NCBI RefSeq assembly: GCF_000787575.1
Contig: NW_012236532.1
Span: forward strand, 932,612 to 996,611
Origin: Acytostelium subglobosum LB1
Taxonomy: Eukaryota; Evosea; Eumycetozoa; Acytosteliales; Acytosteliaceae
Reading direction: 5' to 3'
DNA: 64,000 nt
In this document: piece after piece, positions 9,901-18,677 of the stretch
Layout: every line of letters starts with the position of its first letter
How positions within the stretch are numbered: position 1 is the first letter of the stretch
Notes under the pieces: model-generated
Seen by the model: the letters and a program-made list of their open reading frames with translations, nothing else
Database searches by the model: none
What the model was told of the DNA's origin: nothing
Made by a program: the position numbers and the translations under genes

Positions 9901-11521
9901 CATGCTTATCGCTCTTCTTGTCGCTCTTCTCCTGCTCGCGTTGCTCCTTCTCCTTCTTCTTGCGCTCTGCTTTCTCTGCCTTCTTGCGCTCCTTCTCTGC
10001 CTTGTCCATCTTGACACGCTCCTTCTTTGGCGTCTTGTCCTTGATGCTCGCATCGTAGCTCTGACCCAGATTGACTGACTCTCTGTGCTTCTCCTTGTCA
10101 GACTTGTTACCAAAGGTCTTGGTCATGGTGCGTGTGAGTGTGGCACCAAAGCCGCGCTTTGGCGAGGCCTTTGGTGGCTCTGGGCGGTTGGGTCTTGGTG
10201 GGGTGATGGGCACGGCTGAAGGATGGTTGACGTTCAGTGGCTCAGACTGGACAATGCGGAAGGACTCTGGTCGTGCTGGTTTGGTTGATGTGGTGGATGT
10301 TGTAGATGTTGTGGCAGCGGCTGGCTGTGCGGCGACGGACACTTGTGTCTCCTCAACAGATGTGACAGGACTGTTGTTGGCGGCAACTGACTCAGAGGTG
10401 TCGGTTGTGGTGATTGTGATCGCGGTGGATCCATCATGTTCGAACTGGAACTGCACCTCTGAGACCTCCTTGGCAGTGTCGTCATCGCTGTAGTCATCGT
10501 CCGAGATGCTCTCGTAGCTGTCGAGCGAAGTCGAAGTGGAGTCCTCCACGGAGCCCAGGCTTGAAGATTGAGTGGCAGCGGATATCTGCAGCTGTTGCTG
10601 TTGCTGTTGCTGATGAAGAAGCTCGAGTCCGACCTTCAGAGTGACAACCTGGTCGGGCTGGGGTTGTTGATCTACATGCACATCAGGTGTCGACTCCTCT
10701 CCTCGGGGTATCTCTGTCTCCACATCGACCTTGCTGACAACAGTAACCTCCTCGTCCACTGCTACAGGTGTGACCTGCGATACAACAACATCCTCATTCT
10801 CCTCATGGATGGTGGGTGTTTGTTGTTCGATGACCAGTGGCTGCATCTGTTGCTCCTGTTGTGGTGTATCCTCAGAGGAGGATGACGTGTCATCGGAGTG
10901 ATCCTCCACCTCCTCGTCTGTTGTTTGAACGGGTGCGAACAATGCTCCAGAGGAGGTAGACAGTGGCTCGCAGCTATAGCTCCTTGACCTGCGCGCGTCG
11001 CTCGGCACAGTCAGTGGCGATATTGGCCTGTTGTTGCCATTTGTGTCCACCAAGCTCGATCCCGACTCATCGGGAGCCGTCGTTTGTTGCTCATTGTTGT
11101 TGTTGAGTGTTTGTGCCTGTGGTTGAACCTTGTCCTCTGGCTTCTTTTCCTGCGGTTGTTGTGGCTGCTGTGGCTGCTGGATTTGTTGCTGTTGATGTAG
11201 CTTGTTGATTTCCAGTTGCTCGCGAGAGTGGAGTACCGCGAGATCGATGGTGCCAGCGCGGGTAGTGCGTCGGGGGAATGAACGCGGGTCGAGGTCCTCC
11301 TTTGAGGAGTTGTTGGCCTTGTTCTTCCAGAAATTGAATGCGCCTGTGACGTCGGCGTCGTCGTATTCGATGCGGATGGAGTTGGTCGTCAACTCCTCCT
11401 CTGGATCGGGGGGTGGCTTTAGCAGTTGGAAGCCCTTCTTTGTGGCTGGTGCCGATGTATTCTTCTTCTCGACATCCTTCCAGAATCGTAACGCTGAGAA
11501 GTTCTCTGTCACCTCTGCCAT
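6941..11521 (-). CDS. RhoGAP-RasGEF fusion protein, about 1,500 aa
   Basis: The frame is open throughout, but 9712-9789 (78 bp, GTAAGT...CAACAG) is best read as an in-frame intron: splicing gives PIPKVFGIGL, the usual entry of a RhoGAP domain, and leaves 1,500 residues. Order: N-terminus with two RFWK/NFWK-type motifs, long Gln/Ser/acidic low-complexity region to about 430, Lys/Glu-rich coiled coil near 480-560, RhoGAP domain about 580-740, RasGEF N-terminal (REM) module about 750-900, catalytic RasGEF about 920-1160, and a conserved-looking C-terminal domain to about 1420. The protein should activate a Ras-family GTPase and bind a Rho/Rac GTPase, probably at the cortex. In the RhoGAP domain the arginine-finger site (normally GIFRVSG) reads FVFQDSH, with Gln at spliced residue 619 (codon 9587-9589), so GAP activity may be lost. 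Combined RasGEF/RhoGAP proteins exist in dictyostelids; I do not assign a symbol. Confidence 0.9.
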   Translation of the reverse strand: MAEVTENFSALRFWKDVEKKNTSAPATKKGFQLLKPPPDPEEELTTNSIRIEYDDADVTGAFNFWKNKANNSSKEDLDPRSFPRRTTRAGTIDLAVLHSREQLEINKLHQQQQIQQPQQPQQPQEKKPEDKVQPQAQTLNNNNEQQTTAPDESGSSLVDTNGNNRPISPLTVPSDARRSRSYSCEPLSTSSGALFAPVQTTDEEVEDHSDDTSSSSEDTPQQEQQMQPLVIEQQTPTIHEENEDVVVSQVTPVAVDEEVTVVSKVDVETEIPRGEESTPDVHVDQQPQPDQVVTLKVGLELLHQQQQQQQLQISAATQSSSLGSVEDSTSTSLDSYESISDDDYSDDDTAKEVSEVQFQFEHDGSTAITITTTDTSESVAANNSPVTSVEETQVSVAAQPAAATTSTTSTTSTKPARPESFRIVQSEPLNVNHPSAVPITPPRPNRPEPPKASPKRGFGATLTRTMTKTFGNKSDKEKHRESVNLGQSYDASIKDKTPKKERVKMDKAEKERKKAEKAERKKKEKEQREQEKSDKKSDKHEKKHSIGGSSKGKKIKRSMSLTDLKSKPVAKVRQPIPSKFTRSLSQHHNTLLTITSPMIQQTTEVFGIGLSKQVAANDGALPSFITSAIDYLSNSENIDVAFVFQDSHQETKVKSLRALADVEPIDFSKMASSRIVGGLLRIFFTELPQPLFNTKFYTDLLELHELSRIDIKLNELRALIWTLSHLRRSLLQLFVAFLRQKYVDKSANAAATIAILATTFGPAFLRSADPKLANAQLALREETLKLVIENHEFLFAESTATDLVLVKGAEGNMIIREASVDQLLDKATDPYYAHCEEHFTLIFLMTHNLYITPNDLVEKLAALYKHVASLATGAGADSPQPPKRVSKKLVKISEAIKLWVDYCYRELREDKKLSQKILKGFPHMEASLSSRLSHRFTFADILKKPKHGAGGKRSTLTEIMLTNEAAAKDRSLLAMEMAEQATLAEYQLFSNIRASDWVRMIQGTVDPLLSPQLSNSLKRSQTWAQWAMGEILQELDKTQRVSVINFMVEIALYCKELCNFNTAIGIWNALNNHHVKRLAETWEAVPRETINKLNNLGNSLAMWLKPNGNTFNQICVSTSTPIIPHFATLRTLLQQFNAAVPTKVNGENINADKLRQTFSIVVDIQKLQQRAYTIKQSPKLLAQFQELNSPSLDDLAEWSLKVEPPPQAKNKRFTPTKDVAATSWRENITKTFAKPLGQTSIGIDLPRLACFFTVGGQPVNTGNKITDIHGVVQSMARMLLTDADVPEGTALADQLERLDGGFEKYIPFITPVDSDLKRDLITYLEEIVGAESKVVQVLKCCNQAIIAPAVIELTLNIAKNLQFMDSQGSWRISVERSVEQPGTILVRNAKKQKSRSEDPKDMFEFEWSLELALDASCKAITSLDIKIMSLTFTEQTSSTVKDQLIQAFSPYLLSKDCIKQHQQQTQSPVVVANVEVVEQAPVSQPTQTQPETEEQTQTQPHQQEEQPSVHSTEGPSSPEGAIENKE
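9712..9789 (-). other. In-frame intron within RhoGAP-RasGEF gene
   Basis: 78 bases with donor GTAAGTTC and acceptor CAACAG and no stop in the reading frame. A naive translation would therefore insert 26 residues just before the RhoGAP domain. Removing it restores a typical KVFGIGL domain start. Inferred from splice consensus and family alignment only. Confidence 0.75.
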
Positions 11522-13703
11522 GACTATTTGATTGGAAGTTTGGAAGTTGGAAGTTGGAAGTTTGGAAATTGGAAGTTGGAAGTTTGATCAGAGAGTGTTC
11601 GTTTGTTTTTTTTGTTTCCAAAGATGGATGTCGTGTAGCGTGGACCAAGTTGGGCCTCAAGAATGAGGGACACAAGGACAAAGGTTAATACCTACCTGTA
11701 TGAGTATTGTTATGTATGTGGTCTTGTCTGTTCGATGTACTAATTTACAAAGTTGATGTATGATATATGTATTTGTATTTGTATTTGTATTTGTATAAAT
11801 ATAAATATTATATGTGTATAATGTATCAAATAATAATAAATAAAAGTGATCGATTGGAAACTGTATTTGTTTACCTGGAGAGATGGCTGAGAGTGAATTT
11901 CCCAAAGATGAAGGGTAGGGTATTAGTATTAAGTTAAGAGATAATGCCCACGACGGTGATTATAAGAAGGTAGTCGATGATGGATTGTTTGATTGTTTGT
12001 TTGTTTGATTGATTGATTGATTGATGGTAGACAAACGCTAAGTTTGGAAAGAGTGTTGATAGATGTGATTGATTGATCAGTGAGCGTGTGTGGTGGGTGA
12101 TTGAATGATCAAATTAATTATGTGTTGTATGTGTTAAGTGTGATGGATGTGTGATGTGTGATGGGTGATGGGATAATATATTATAAATGATAGATGGATG
12201 ATGTACTAGTAGTATCTATCAACTTATCTCATGGTATAGAGGTCGAGACCCGCTATGAAGAGGTGTGGGTTGTGTGTGATTGATTGATTGATTGATTGAT
12301 TGAGAGAGATGTGTTGAGTTGATTCAATGAACTGTTAACAAACAGTAAACAGTGATAGTCCTTCCTTACTCTATACTACTTTCGTTGTTGGACCTTTTTC
12401 TCTCTTCCAATCTGTGTCTGTATGTCTTGTGTGTTTGAATGAATGAATGAATGACGTGAATGGTATGTACGTTGTGTTTATCTGTATTGTTATAATGTTG
12501 TTTGGATCAAAGAGTGTGAGCCGGTTTTCAAGGATACCCCAATGGACAGGTCCTCAGGTACTACCTTGCACCTGAGGTGCAGGAATGCAAGCCCCTCCAT
12601 TCCAATCAAACCAAACAAAATCCAAAGTTATTGAGTGTTTTTCCATCGAAAGAACCCATTTTCAAATAACTGGTCTTGATACGTTTGTTTGTTTGTTGCT
12701 GATGGACCGCACAAGGTCACCCCAAACAAGTCAGCTGAAGTTTCGTTAGCATAAAAAAGCAAAAGAGCAAAAATGCCCCAATAGGTCCAATCCATTTGTT
12801 GACCATGTTTGCCTCCCAATGGTCAGTCATACATTAGTGACATTGTACAATAGATGTCATTACTCAATCAATGATCATGTTAGTCGAGTCTACTCTACCC
12901 ATTGGAAGTGATGACTCCACCAACAAAGTTATATAAATACTCTCTTTCTCTCCATGTACCTTCAGTCATCAATAAGGTAGACCAAAACAATTATGACTTG
13001 GGCTGTATGGTGAGGTCTCACCAAGAGATGTATGCATTCACTTTGTCAATGAATGTATAGGTATATTATATTATGTATGTGTGCTTCAATGAGTTATTAT
13101 TACTGCTGTTGTTGATCCAAACCATGGTTGTACTGCATTGCATTCAACTGAATGAACACACAATGACCGATTCGGCTTGTCAAGGACCAGGGACCTCTTT
13201 GACAGTGATAGCCAGCAAAAACATTTAAAAAAGATAGAGATTCCGGACCGGATTGGAACAAAAAAACAATGTTCCAGCCATTCCCGATTGCGCGAGTCTT
13301 GGGCATGTGTGGGCATGTATTCAACTTCCTTTGGACGAGTCGTCCGTCTCACGAATACTCTCCCTCTGCTCTGTTGTCAACCTCTGTTTGGGTGCTTGGT
13401 GTTCGGCCACCAACAATCACACTTCATTCACAGATAGATAGTCATAGGAGATACTACTACTACTACTACTACCTCTAATCTTATGTGTGTGTACGTGTCA
13501 CTTGTCAACAAGTTCACATCAATCGATACCTTTTGATTGACTCCTACCCTCCCTCCCCTTCCTATCACTTCCCCTCCCCATACATACAAACTCAACAGAG
13601 CTGTCAACTCGTCAATTCCAACACGTCAACATCTATATCTCCCCTCTCCCACACACTCTATCTACACATCACATATATACATACAGCAACAGCATAATAC
13701 ATA
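11522..13703. other. Long intergenic region
   Basis: About 2.2 kb between divergently transcribed genes, the longest clean gap in the window. It holds TTTGTATTTGTA, GATTGATTGATT and AATGAATG microsatellites. It also contains a perfect palindrome TGCACCTGAGGTGCA at 12567-12581 that overlaps an 8-bp inverted repeat (CCTCAGGT...ACCTGAGG, 12552-12577), and a TGGTGAG-GT-CTCACCA palindrome near 13008. Small frames at 12.6 and 13.1-13.4 kb have no coding bias or family features. CT-rich leader precedes the next ATG. No tRNA recognised. Confidence 0.5.
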
Positions 13704-14761
13704 ATGACACTGGAATCAATCAAGATACTTTCAGGTAATGCTCATCGCGAGTTTGCCTGCCAGATTGCCAAGACGCTCAATATTGAGCTGGGCAAGTGCG
13801 AGTGCGTCAAGTTCTCCAACGGAGAGACGTCCGTGCTGATCCAGGAGTCGATCCGCTCAAAGGACGTCTACATCGTGCAGCCAATGTGCTCGCCCAACAT
13901 CAACGACTACATCATGGAGTTGATGGTGCTCGTGGACGCCGTGCGCCGCTCGTCCGCCAACACCATCACCGCCGTCGTGCCCTACTACGGCTACGGCAAG
14001 CAGAACAAGAAAGAGAGATCTCGCGAGCCCATCACTGGCAAGCTGATCGCCAACATGCTGCAGGTGGCCGGTGTCAACCGCATCATCTCTATGGATCTCG
14101 AGGCCAGCCAAATCCAGGGCTTCTTCGACATCCCCGTCGACAACCTATACGCCGAGCCACTCATCGTCAAGTACATCGAGAAGCACATCAAGGGCGAGCG
14201 CGTTGTAATCTCGCCCTCAGTGGACGGCGTGAAGCGCGCCAAGCTCGTGGCTGACAGACTCAACTGCGATTTGGCCATCATGGACCGCCAATCTCGCAAT
14301 GACGAGCGCGAGGAGGACGTTCTACTGGTTGGTGACGTCTCCAACAAGATAGCTGTAATTATAGGAAAGCGTACTGATACATGTGGTATGTTATTGATTG
14401 ATTGATTGATTGTGGCGAGTGTGTATGGCGCGCGGCAACACAGCGAAACTAACAAGTGACACCTTTGACGACAACAGAGACTTTGGCACTTTCAGCATCT
14501 GTGCTGAAGAAGAGAGGTGGCGCACTCAAGGTGTATGCGCTCGTGTCGCATGGAATACTGAGTGGCAACGCTATACAGACCGTGAACGACTCGGACCTGG
14601 AGGAGATCGTCATCACCAACTCGATACCGGTCGGCAACAAGCTGGACAGTTGTAAAAAGATAAAGATGATCAACGTGGCGCCAATGTTCGCCGAGGCCAT
14701 CCGAAGAGTGGTCCATGGCGAGTCTGTTACCGCGTCCTCGTCCAAGTTTGTCATCCTATAG
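13704..14761 (+). CDS. PRPP synthetase homologue lacking catalytic residues, 321 aa
   Basis: Exons 13704-14385 and 14478-14761 give 321 residues, the usual length of ribose-phosphate pyrophosphokinase, and the fold is conserved end to end (KFSNGETSV, SREPITGKLIANML, SQIQGFFDIPVDNLYAEP, SHGILSG, VITNSIP). The reaction residues are altered. The catalytic His of MDLHAS is Glu133, SPDAGG is SPSVDG with Ser172, the PRPP-loop VDDMxDTCGT reads IGKRTDTCET (Asp-Asp replaced by Gly221-Lys222, Gly by Glu228), and ARQD is GKQN. The flexible-loop KKERSR is kept. By analogy with mammalian PRPP-synthetase-associated proteins, it is probably a non-catalytic regulatory subunit that assembles with an active paralogue elsewhere. 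The intron sits inside the PRPP-loop region, but the altered residues lie in exon 1, so alternative splicing would not easily restore them. Confidence 0.88.
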
Positions 14762-14902
14762 TATGACGACAATAATACAATACATATAGGTTTACATTCA
14801 TTCATTCAAACATTGTTGGACATTGGATACAGTACCATCGATGCGGCATCAGTGATCCAATGCATTTATTAACGCTATGTACAAGGAGGGCGTACCTATG
14901 GT

Positions 14903-16071
14903 CTAGACCTCAATCGACTCCTCCTCGAGTTCAGTGTCAACCACCTCCACAATCTCGTCAGCGATTGGCTCTTCGCCTGCGGCTTCATCTTCAACTAATG
15001 ATCGGATTGGGCTGCCGGTGGTTGAAGCAGTGGTAGATGCTGTGGACGTAGCGGTGGTGGTCGCCGTAATGGTGGAAGCTGGTCCAGACGTGGTAGCAGT
15101 CGTGGTGGCAGTCGTTGTGGCAGTGGTCGACGCAGTGGTGGTAAGTGGACGGCTGGTAGTTGTGGCTGTTGTTGATACAGTTGTTGTTGCCGTCGTGGTC
15201 TGTGTGATGGTCGACGCTGCACCTGAGGTAGATGCCGTGGTTGTTGCTGTAGTAGATGCTGTTGTTGAAGCGGTAGTTGAAGATGCAGAGGTGGCCGCAG
15301 TAGTAGTGACAGTTGTTGAGGCTGTGGTAGTCTGAGTAATGGTTGATGCCTGGTTGGTTGTCGATGCAGTAGTTGTCACAGTTGTGGTGGCAGTAGTAGA
15401 AGTGGCGATTGATGCAGTCGTAGTAGCAGTGGTCGAAGCGACTGTGGACTGTGTTGACACAGTGGTGGTGGCCGTTGTCGATGTTGCGATAGTTGCAGTG
15501 GTAGTGGCAGTAGTCGAGGCTACAGTAGACTGTGTTGAGACAGTGGTAGTGACAGTTGTCGAGGCAACTGTTGGCTGTGAAGTTGTGGTCACAGTAGTGG
15601 TGGCTACTGTAGACTGAGTAGACACTGTTGTAGTGGCAGTAGTAGATGTGGACAATGATGCATCAGTTGTCGACACAGTGGTTGTGGCAACAGTTGATTG
15701 GGTGGAAGCAGTTGTAGAGGCTGTGGTGGAGGACTGGCCAGCTGAGGTTAAACAGGCAGCATTGCCTTGTCTATCAATTGAACAGATTGTACCAGTTTGG
15801 CACTTCTTGAAAGCACATCTACTAACACAAGCAGGTTGACTTAATGAAGATGGCTTGTAACAAACACTTCCAAAGGGGCAAGAACCTCCTGCTTGGGCAC
15901 AATTCGGTGTAGTCTGGCCATTAACTATTCATTTGATCAATCATTCAATCCAAGAATACAAAGATAATTAGTAATATTCCCAAGACCATTATTAATATCA
16001 CATGATACTTTACCAAGTCCAATAATGAATATCACTGCCAATAAGGCAAAAAGGTTCCTAGCTTTGATCAT
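14903..16071 (-). CDS. Secreted Cys-module protein with Thr/Ser/Ala-rich stalk, 359 aa
   Basis: Exon 1 (about 16014-16071) encodes a signal peptide (MIKARNLFALLAVIFIIGL) and exon 2 is about 14903-15924; the acceptor is AATAG. After the signal come about 55 residues with eight cysteines in the pattern C-x5-CPFGSVC...C-x3-CxFKKC-x-TGTIC...C. Roughly 250 residues of near-perfect ATTTVSTQSTVAST-type repeats follow, then an acidic C-terminus (VEDEAAGEEPIADE...). The long Thr/Ser tract is expected to be heavily O-glycosylated, so this is a mucin-like extracellular or coat protein. No membrane helix or GPI signal is obvious at the acidic end. It shares signal, intron position, Cys spacing and repeat type with the next gene at 16470-17546, so the two are tandem duplicates in the same orientation. 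Confidence 0.8.
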
Positions 16072-16469
16072 GGTATTAAAACTGGTGTTGTGATTGTTGA
16101 TGTTAAATATAATGATTGATTGATTGAGAGTAACCTTGATATAAACAATCAATCAATCAATCAATCTATGTTCCATCCTACATGTACATCCATGTTGCTA
16201 TTGAGGGTGGAGCAACAGTAACATCAAACAGGCTAGCTACATGTTGGGTGTGGCAGCATTAACCACACACTCGTTTGATGAACACGTGATGGCGTGGTGT
16301 GGAACTCACACAACATTATAAAGTAGTAGATGATGGCAATGACAAGGGCTATGATTATTATATTTGATTGAGATCTCCACATATATACGCATATCCAACA
16401 ATCAATCAATAACTTCAAAGTTTAGGATAACATCATGATTTACTTCTAGAAGAGCTTGTGTGTGGTTAT
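16072..16469. other. Spacer between tandem mucin-like genes
   Basis: About 400 bases, AT-rich, with a TCAATCAATCAA run at 16145-16165 and the 3' end of the downstream paralogue. Nothing else recognised. Confidence 0.5.
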
Positions 16470-17546
16470 TTATGGAGCAATATTGGTTGGGGCTGGCGTT
16501 GATGTCGTTACTGGCTGGGATGTTGTGGCTGGCGTTGAGGTCGTCGCTGGCTGGGATGTGGTGGCTGGCGAGGATGTAGTGGCTGTGGTTGTTGGCGATG
16601 ATGTAGTAGCCTGGGAAGTTGTAACTGGCGTGGATGAAGTGGCCGTGGTCGTCGCGGTTGTAGTAGCAGTGGTGGTCTGTGTGATAGTAGACGCTTGGTT
16701 GGTGGTGGTTGCGGTGGTAGTCTGGGTTGTTGACGCAGTTGTGGTCGTTGGCGCAGGAGTGGCAGTTGTAGTCACAGTCGTTGTGGCGGTGGTGGTCTGG
16801 GTTATGGTCGACGCGGGACTGGTAGTAGTGGCGGTGGTGGTAACAGTAGTCGACGCCACAGTAGAGGTTGGACCGGTGGATGTGCTCGCCACTGTACTGG
16901 CAACAGTTGATTGAGTGGAGACAGTGGTCGAGGCAACGGTGGAGGTCACTGGCGCAGTCGTGGACGCGGTGGTAACAGTGGTACTGGCAACTGTTGATTG
17001 AGTGGACACGGTGGTCGAGGCAACAGTTGTTGTTGGTGCTGCAGTCGTGGCAATGGTCGAGGTGACGCCAGTGGTGGCTGATGTCTGCGAGGTAGTGGTG
17101 GCAATAGTACTGGCAACTGTAGATTGAGTGGACACTGTTGTTGTGGCGACGGTAGAGGTAACTTCTCCACCAGTTGACGCGATGGTAGAGGCGACAGTGG
17201 ACTGAGTGGAGACACCAGTTGTGGCGGNGGTAGTTGGGGTTGGTCCGGCATTCACACAACGAGGAGCACCTAATTTATCCAAGGCACACAACTGACCGAC
17301 TGGGCAACTTCTAAAGGTACAAGCTCCAATACATTTTGGCTGGACAGATGCGAATGGTTGGCAGCATACCGTACCAAATGGGCACTTTGTCCAAGCACAT
17401 GCGCCCTCAGTTTGGGAGTTGGCTAAAGTTTGATGGAAATAAATTAATATTATTAATAATTATAAATATTATTGAAGTAACTTACCAAGTCCAAATAAAA
17501 GGACCAACATTGTTAGAGCCAAAAGGCGTCCATTTGAATTATTCAT
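16470..17546 (-). CDS. Secreted Cys-module protein with Thr-rich stalk, 337 aa (paralogue)
   Basis: Exon 1 17486-17546 encodes a signal peptide (MNNSNGRLLALTMLVLLFGL). After a phase-1 intron, exon 2 16470-17422 starts ANSQTEGACAWTKCPFGTVC. The Cys module has the same spacing as the upstream paralogue (CPFGTVC, C-x3-CTFRSCPVGQLC, PRCV). It is followed by about 200 residues of STVASTTVSTQSTVAS repeats and then a shorter-period tail of TTSQPATTSTPA units ending TNIAP. There is no acidic C-terminus, so the two copies diverged in the stalk and tail. An ambiguous base near 17227 gives one undetermined residue. Probable heavily O-glycosylated secreted protein; role unknown. Stalk length may vary between strains because of the repeats. 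Confidence 0.8.
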
Positions 17547-18677
17547 TATTGTGATGATGGATGGTGTTGTAGTTGTTGTTATTGTTAAATTATTTGTTTG
17601 TTTGTTTGTATGATTGATTGATAGATTGATTGTGATTGATTGATTGATTTAAAGTCTTGGCAAGACCTCAATCAACAGTCCATCCAACCATTCATCCATC
17701 CATTGATGATACAGTGCTCATACATAGATGTGAACAACAAACCTACCAACCAATCACCACCCACATCTCTAGTACTCTCCATAGTAACCATTGGTAGCCT
17801 AGTTGAGTGATTATTTGATTGATTGATTGAGTTGGGCCATACTTGTATGTTGGATAACCAAGTAGTAGTTAGATAGGCAAGTGATGGGGTGAGTAATATA
17901 GGAGTGGTGGTAGTTCACCTATCTCTACCTCTCTATCTCGTCAATATCGCACTTTACACACATACAACATCATACTCTTACCCTACCTACCCTCTAATCA
18001 AAGTAGTTAAAGGGTGCTATAAATAATAATAACAAGGTATCAACAGGTAGGAGGGGTTGTTGTTGTTGCTATTGTGTTGAGAAGACTCATGGTGACTCGT
18101 ACGCATGGCCTCCACCATCACTCGGCCACGTGTTGTCAACACAACACACCTTGATCATCAATCAATCATGTGTTGTGTGTGTGTTTGATTGCACAATAGT
18201 GAGTGTATTTGTTTGATCATGTGCGAGTGTTGAGGGATAGTGATATGTACCTTCAAAGCAAGTAAGGTTAATAGAATAAGTTGTTGGATAAACTACAAAG
18301 ATCGGAAAGTATCACCTTCCATTTTTGTAATATTGTCTTAGATTTGAACTTCCATAATGGCAATTGATTCCAGAACTCCAGAGTTATCATAGTAAAGGAC
18401 AAAGATGAAGCCAATGAAGACAGTGTCATATTTCTTTCCCCTTGTTACTAGGGATCAATCAATCAATCTAACTGCAACCACGGTCCAAGATATCACACAA
18501 TGATCTGAACTTCAACTATTTAAATTCAGGCGCTCAAATTTAAAAAACTTTACCGTTAACGGATAATCGCAAATCAATTTACAACACCAAGTTTGATCAA
18601 TCAAGCCACATAACTGTATACCGACAATAATACATATATATATATAAGAAAGTAAATATATATTTATACATAATATT
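17547..18677. other. Intergenic region
   Basis: About 1.1 kb between divergent genes. GATTGATTGATT runs at 17610-17650 and 17815-17832, ACACACAAC tracts near 18140, and AT-rich sequence before the KNL1 start. No frame with coding bias, no RNA gene recognised. Confidence 0.5.

Noticed and set aside
13086-13440. Overlapping frames on both strands upstream of the PRPP-synthetase homologue
   Set aside because: Mutually overlapping on both strands with no bias or homology; treated as promoter/leader sequence.
13704-14761. Calling the gene an active PRPP synthetase
   Set aside because: Too many independent catalytic positions are changed for a confident enzymatic call.
14934-15839. Long plus-strand Val/Asp/Ala-rich frames opposite the Thr-rich stalk gene
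   Set aside because: They are the reverse complement of ACA/ACT/TCA repeats; there is no start context, and the minus-strand frame has signal peptide, Cys module and splice sites.
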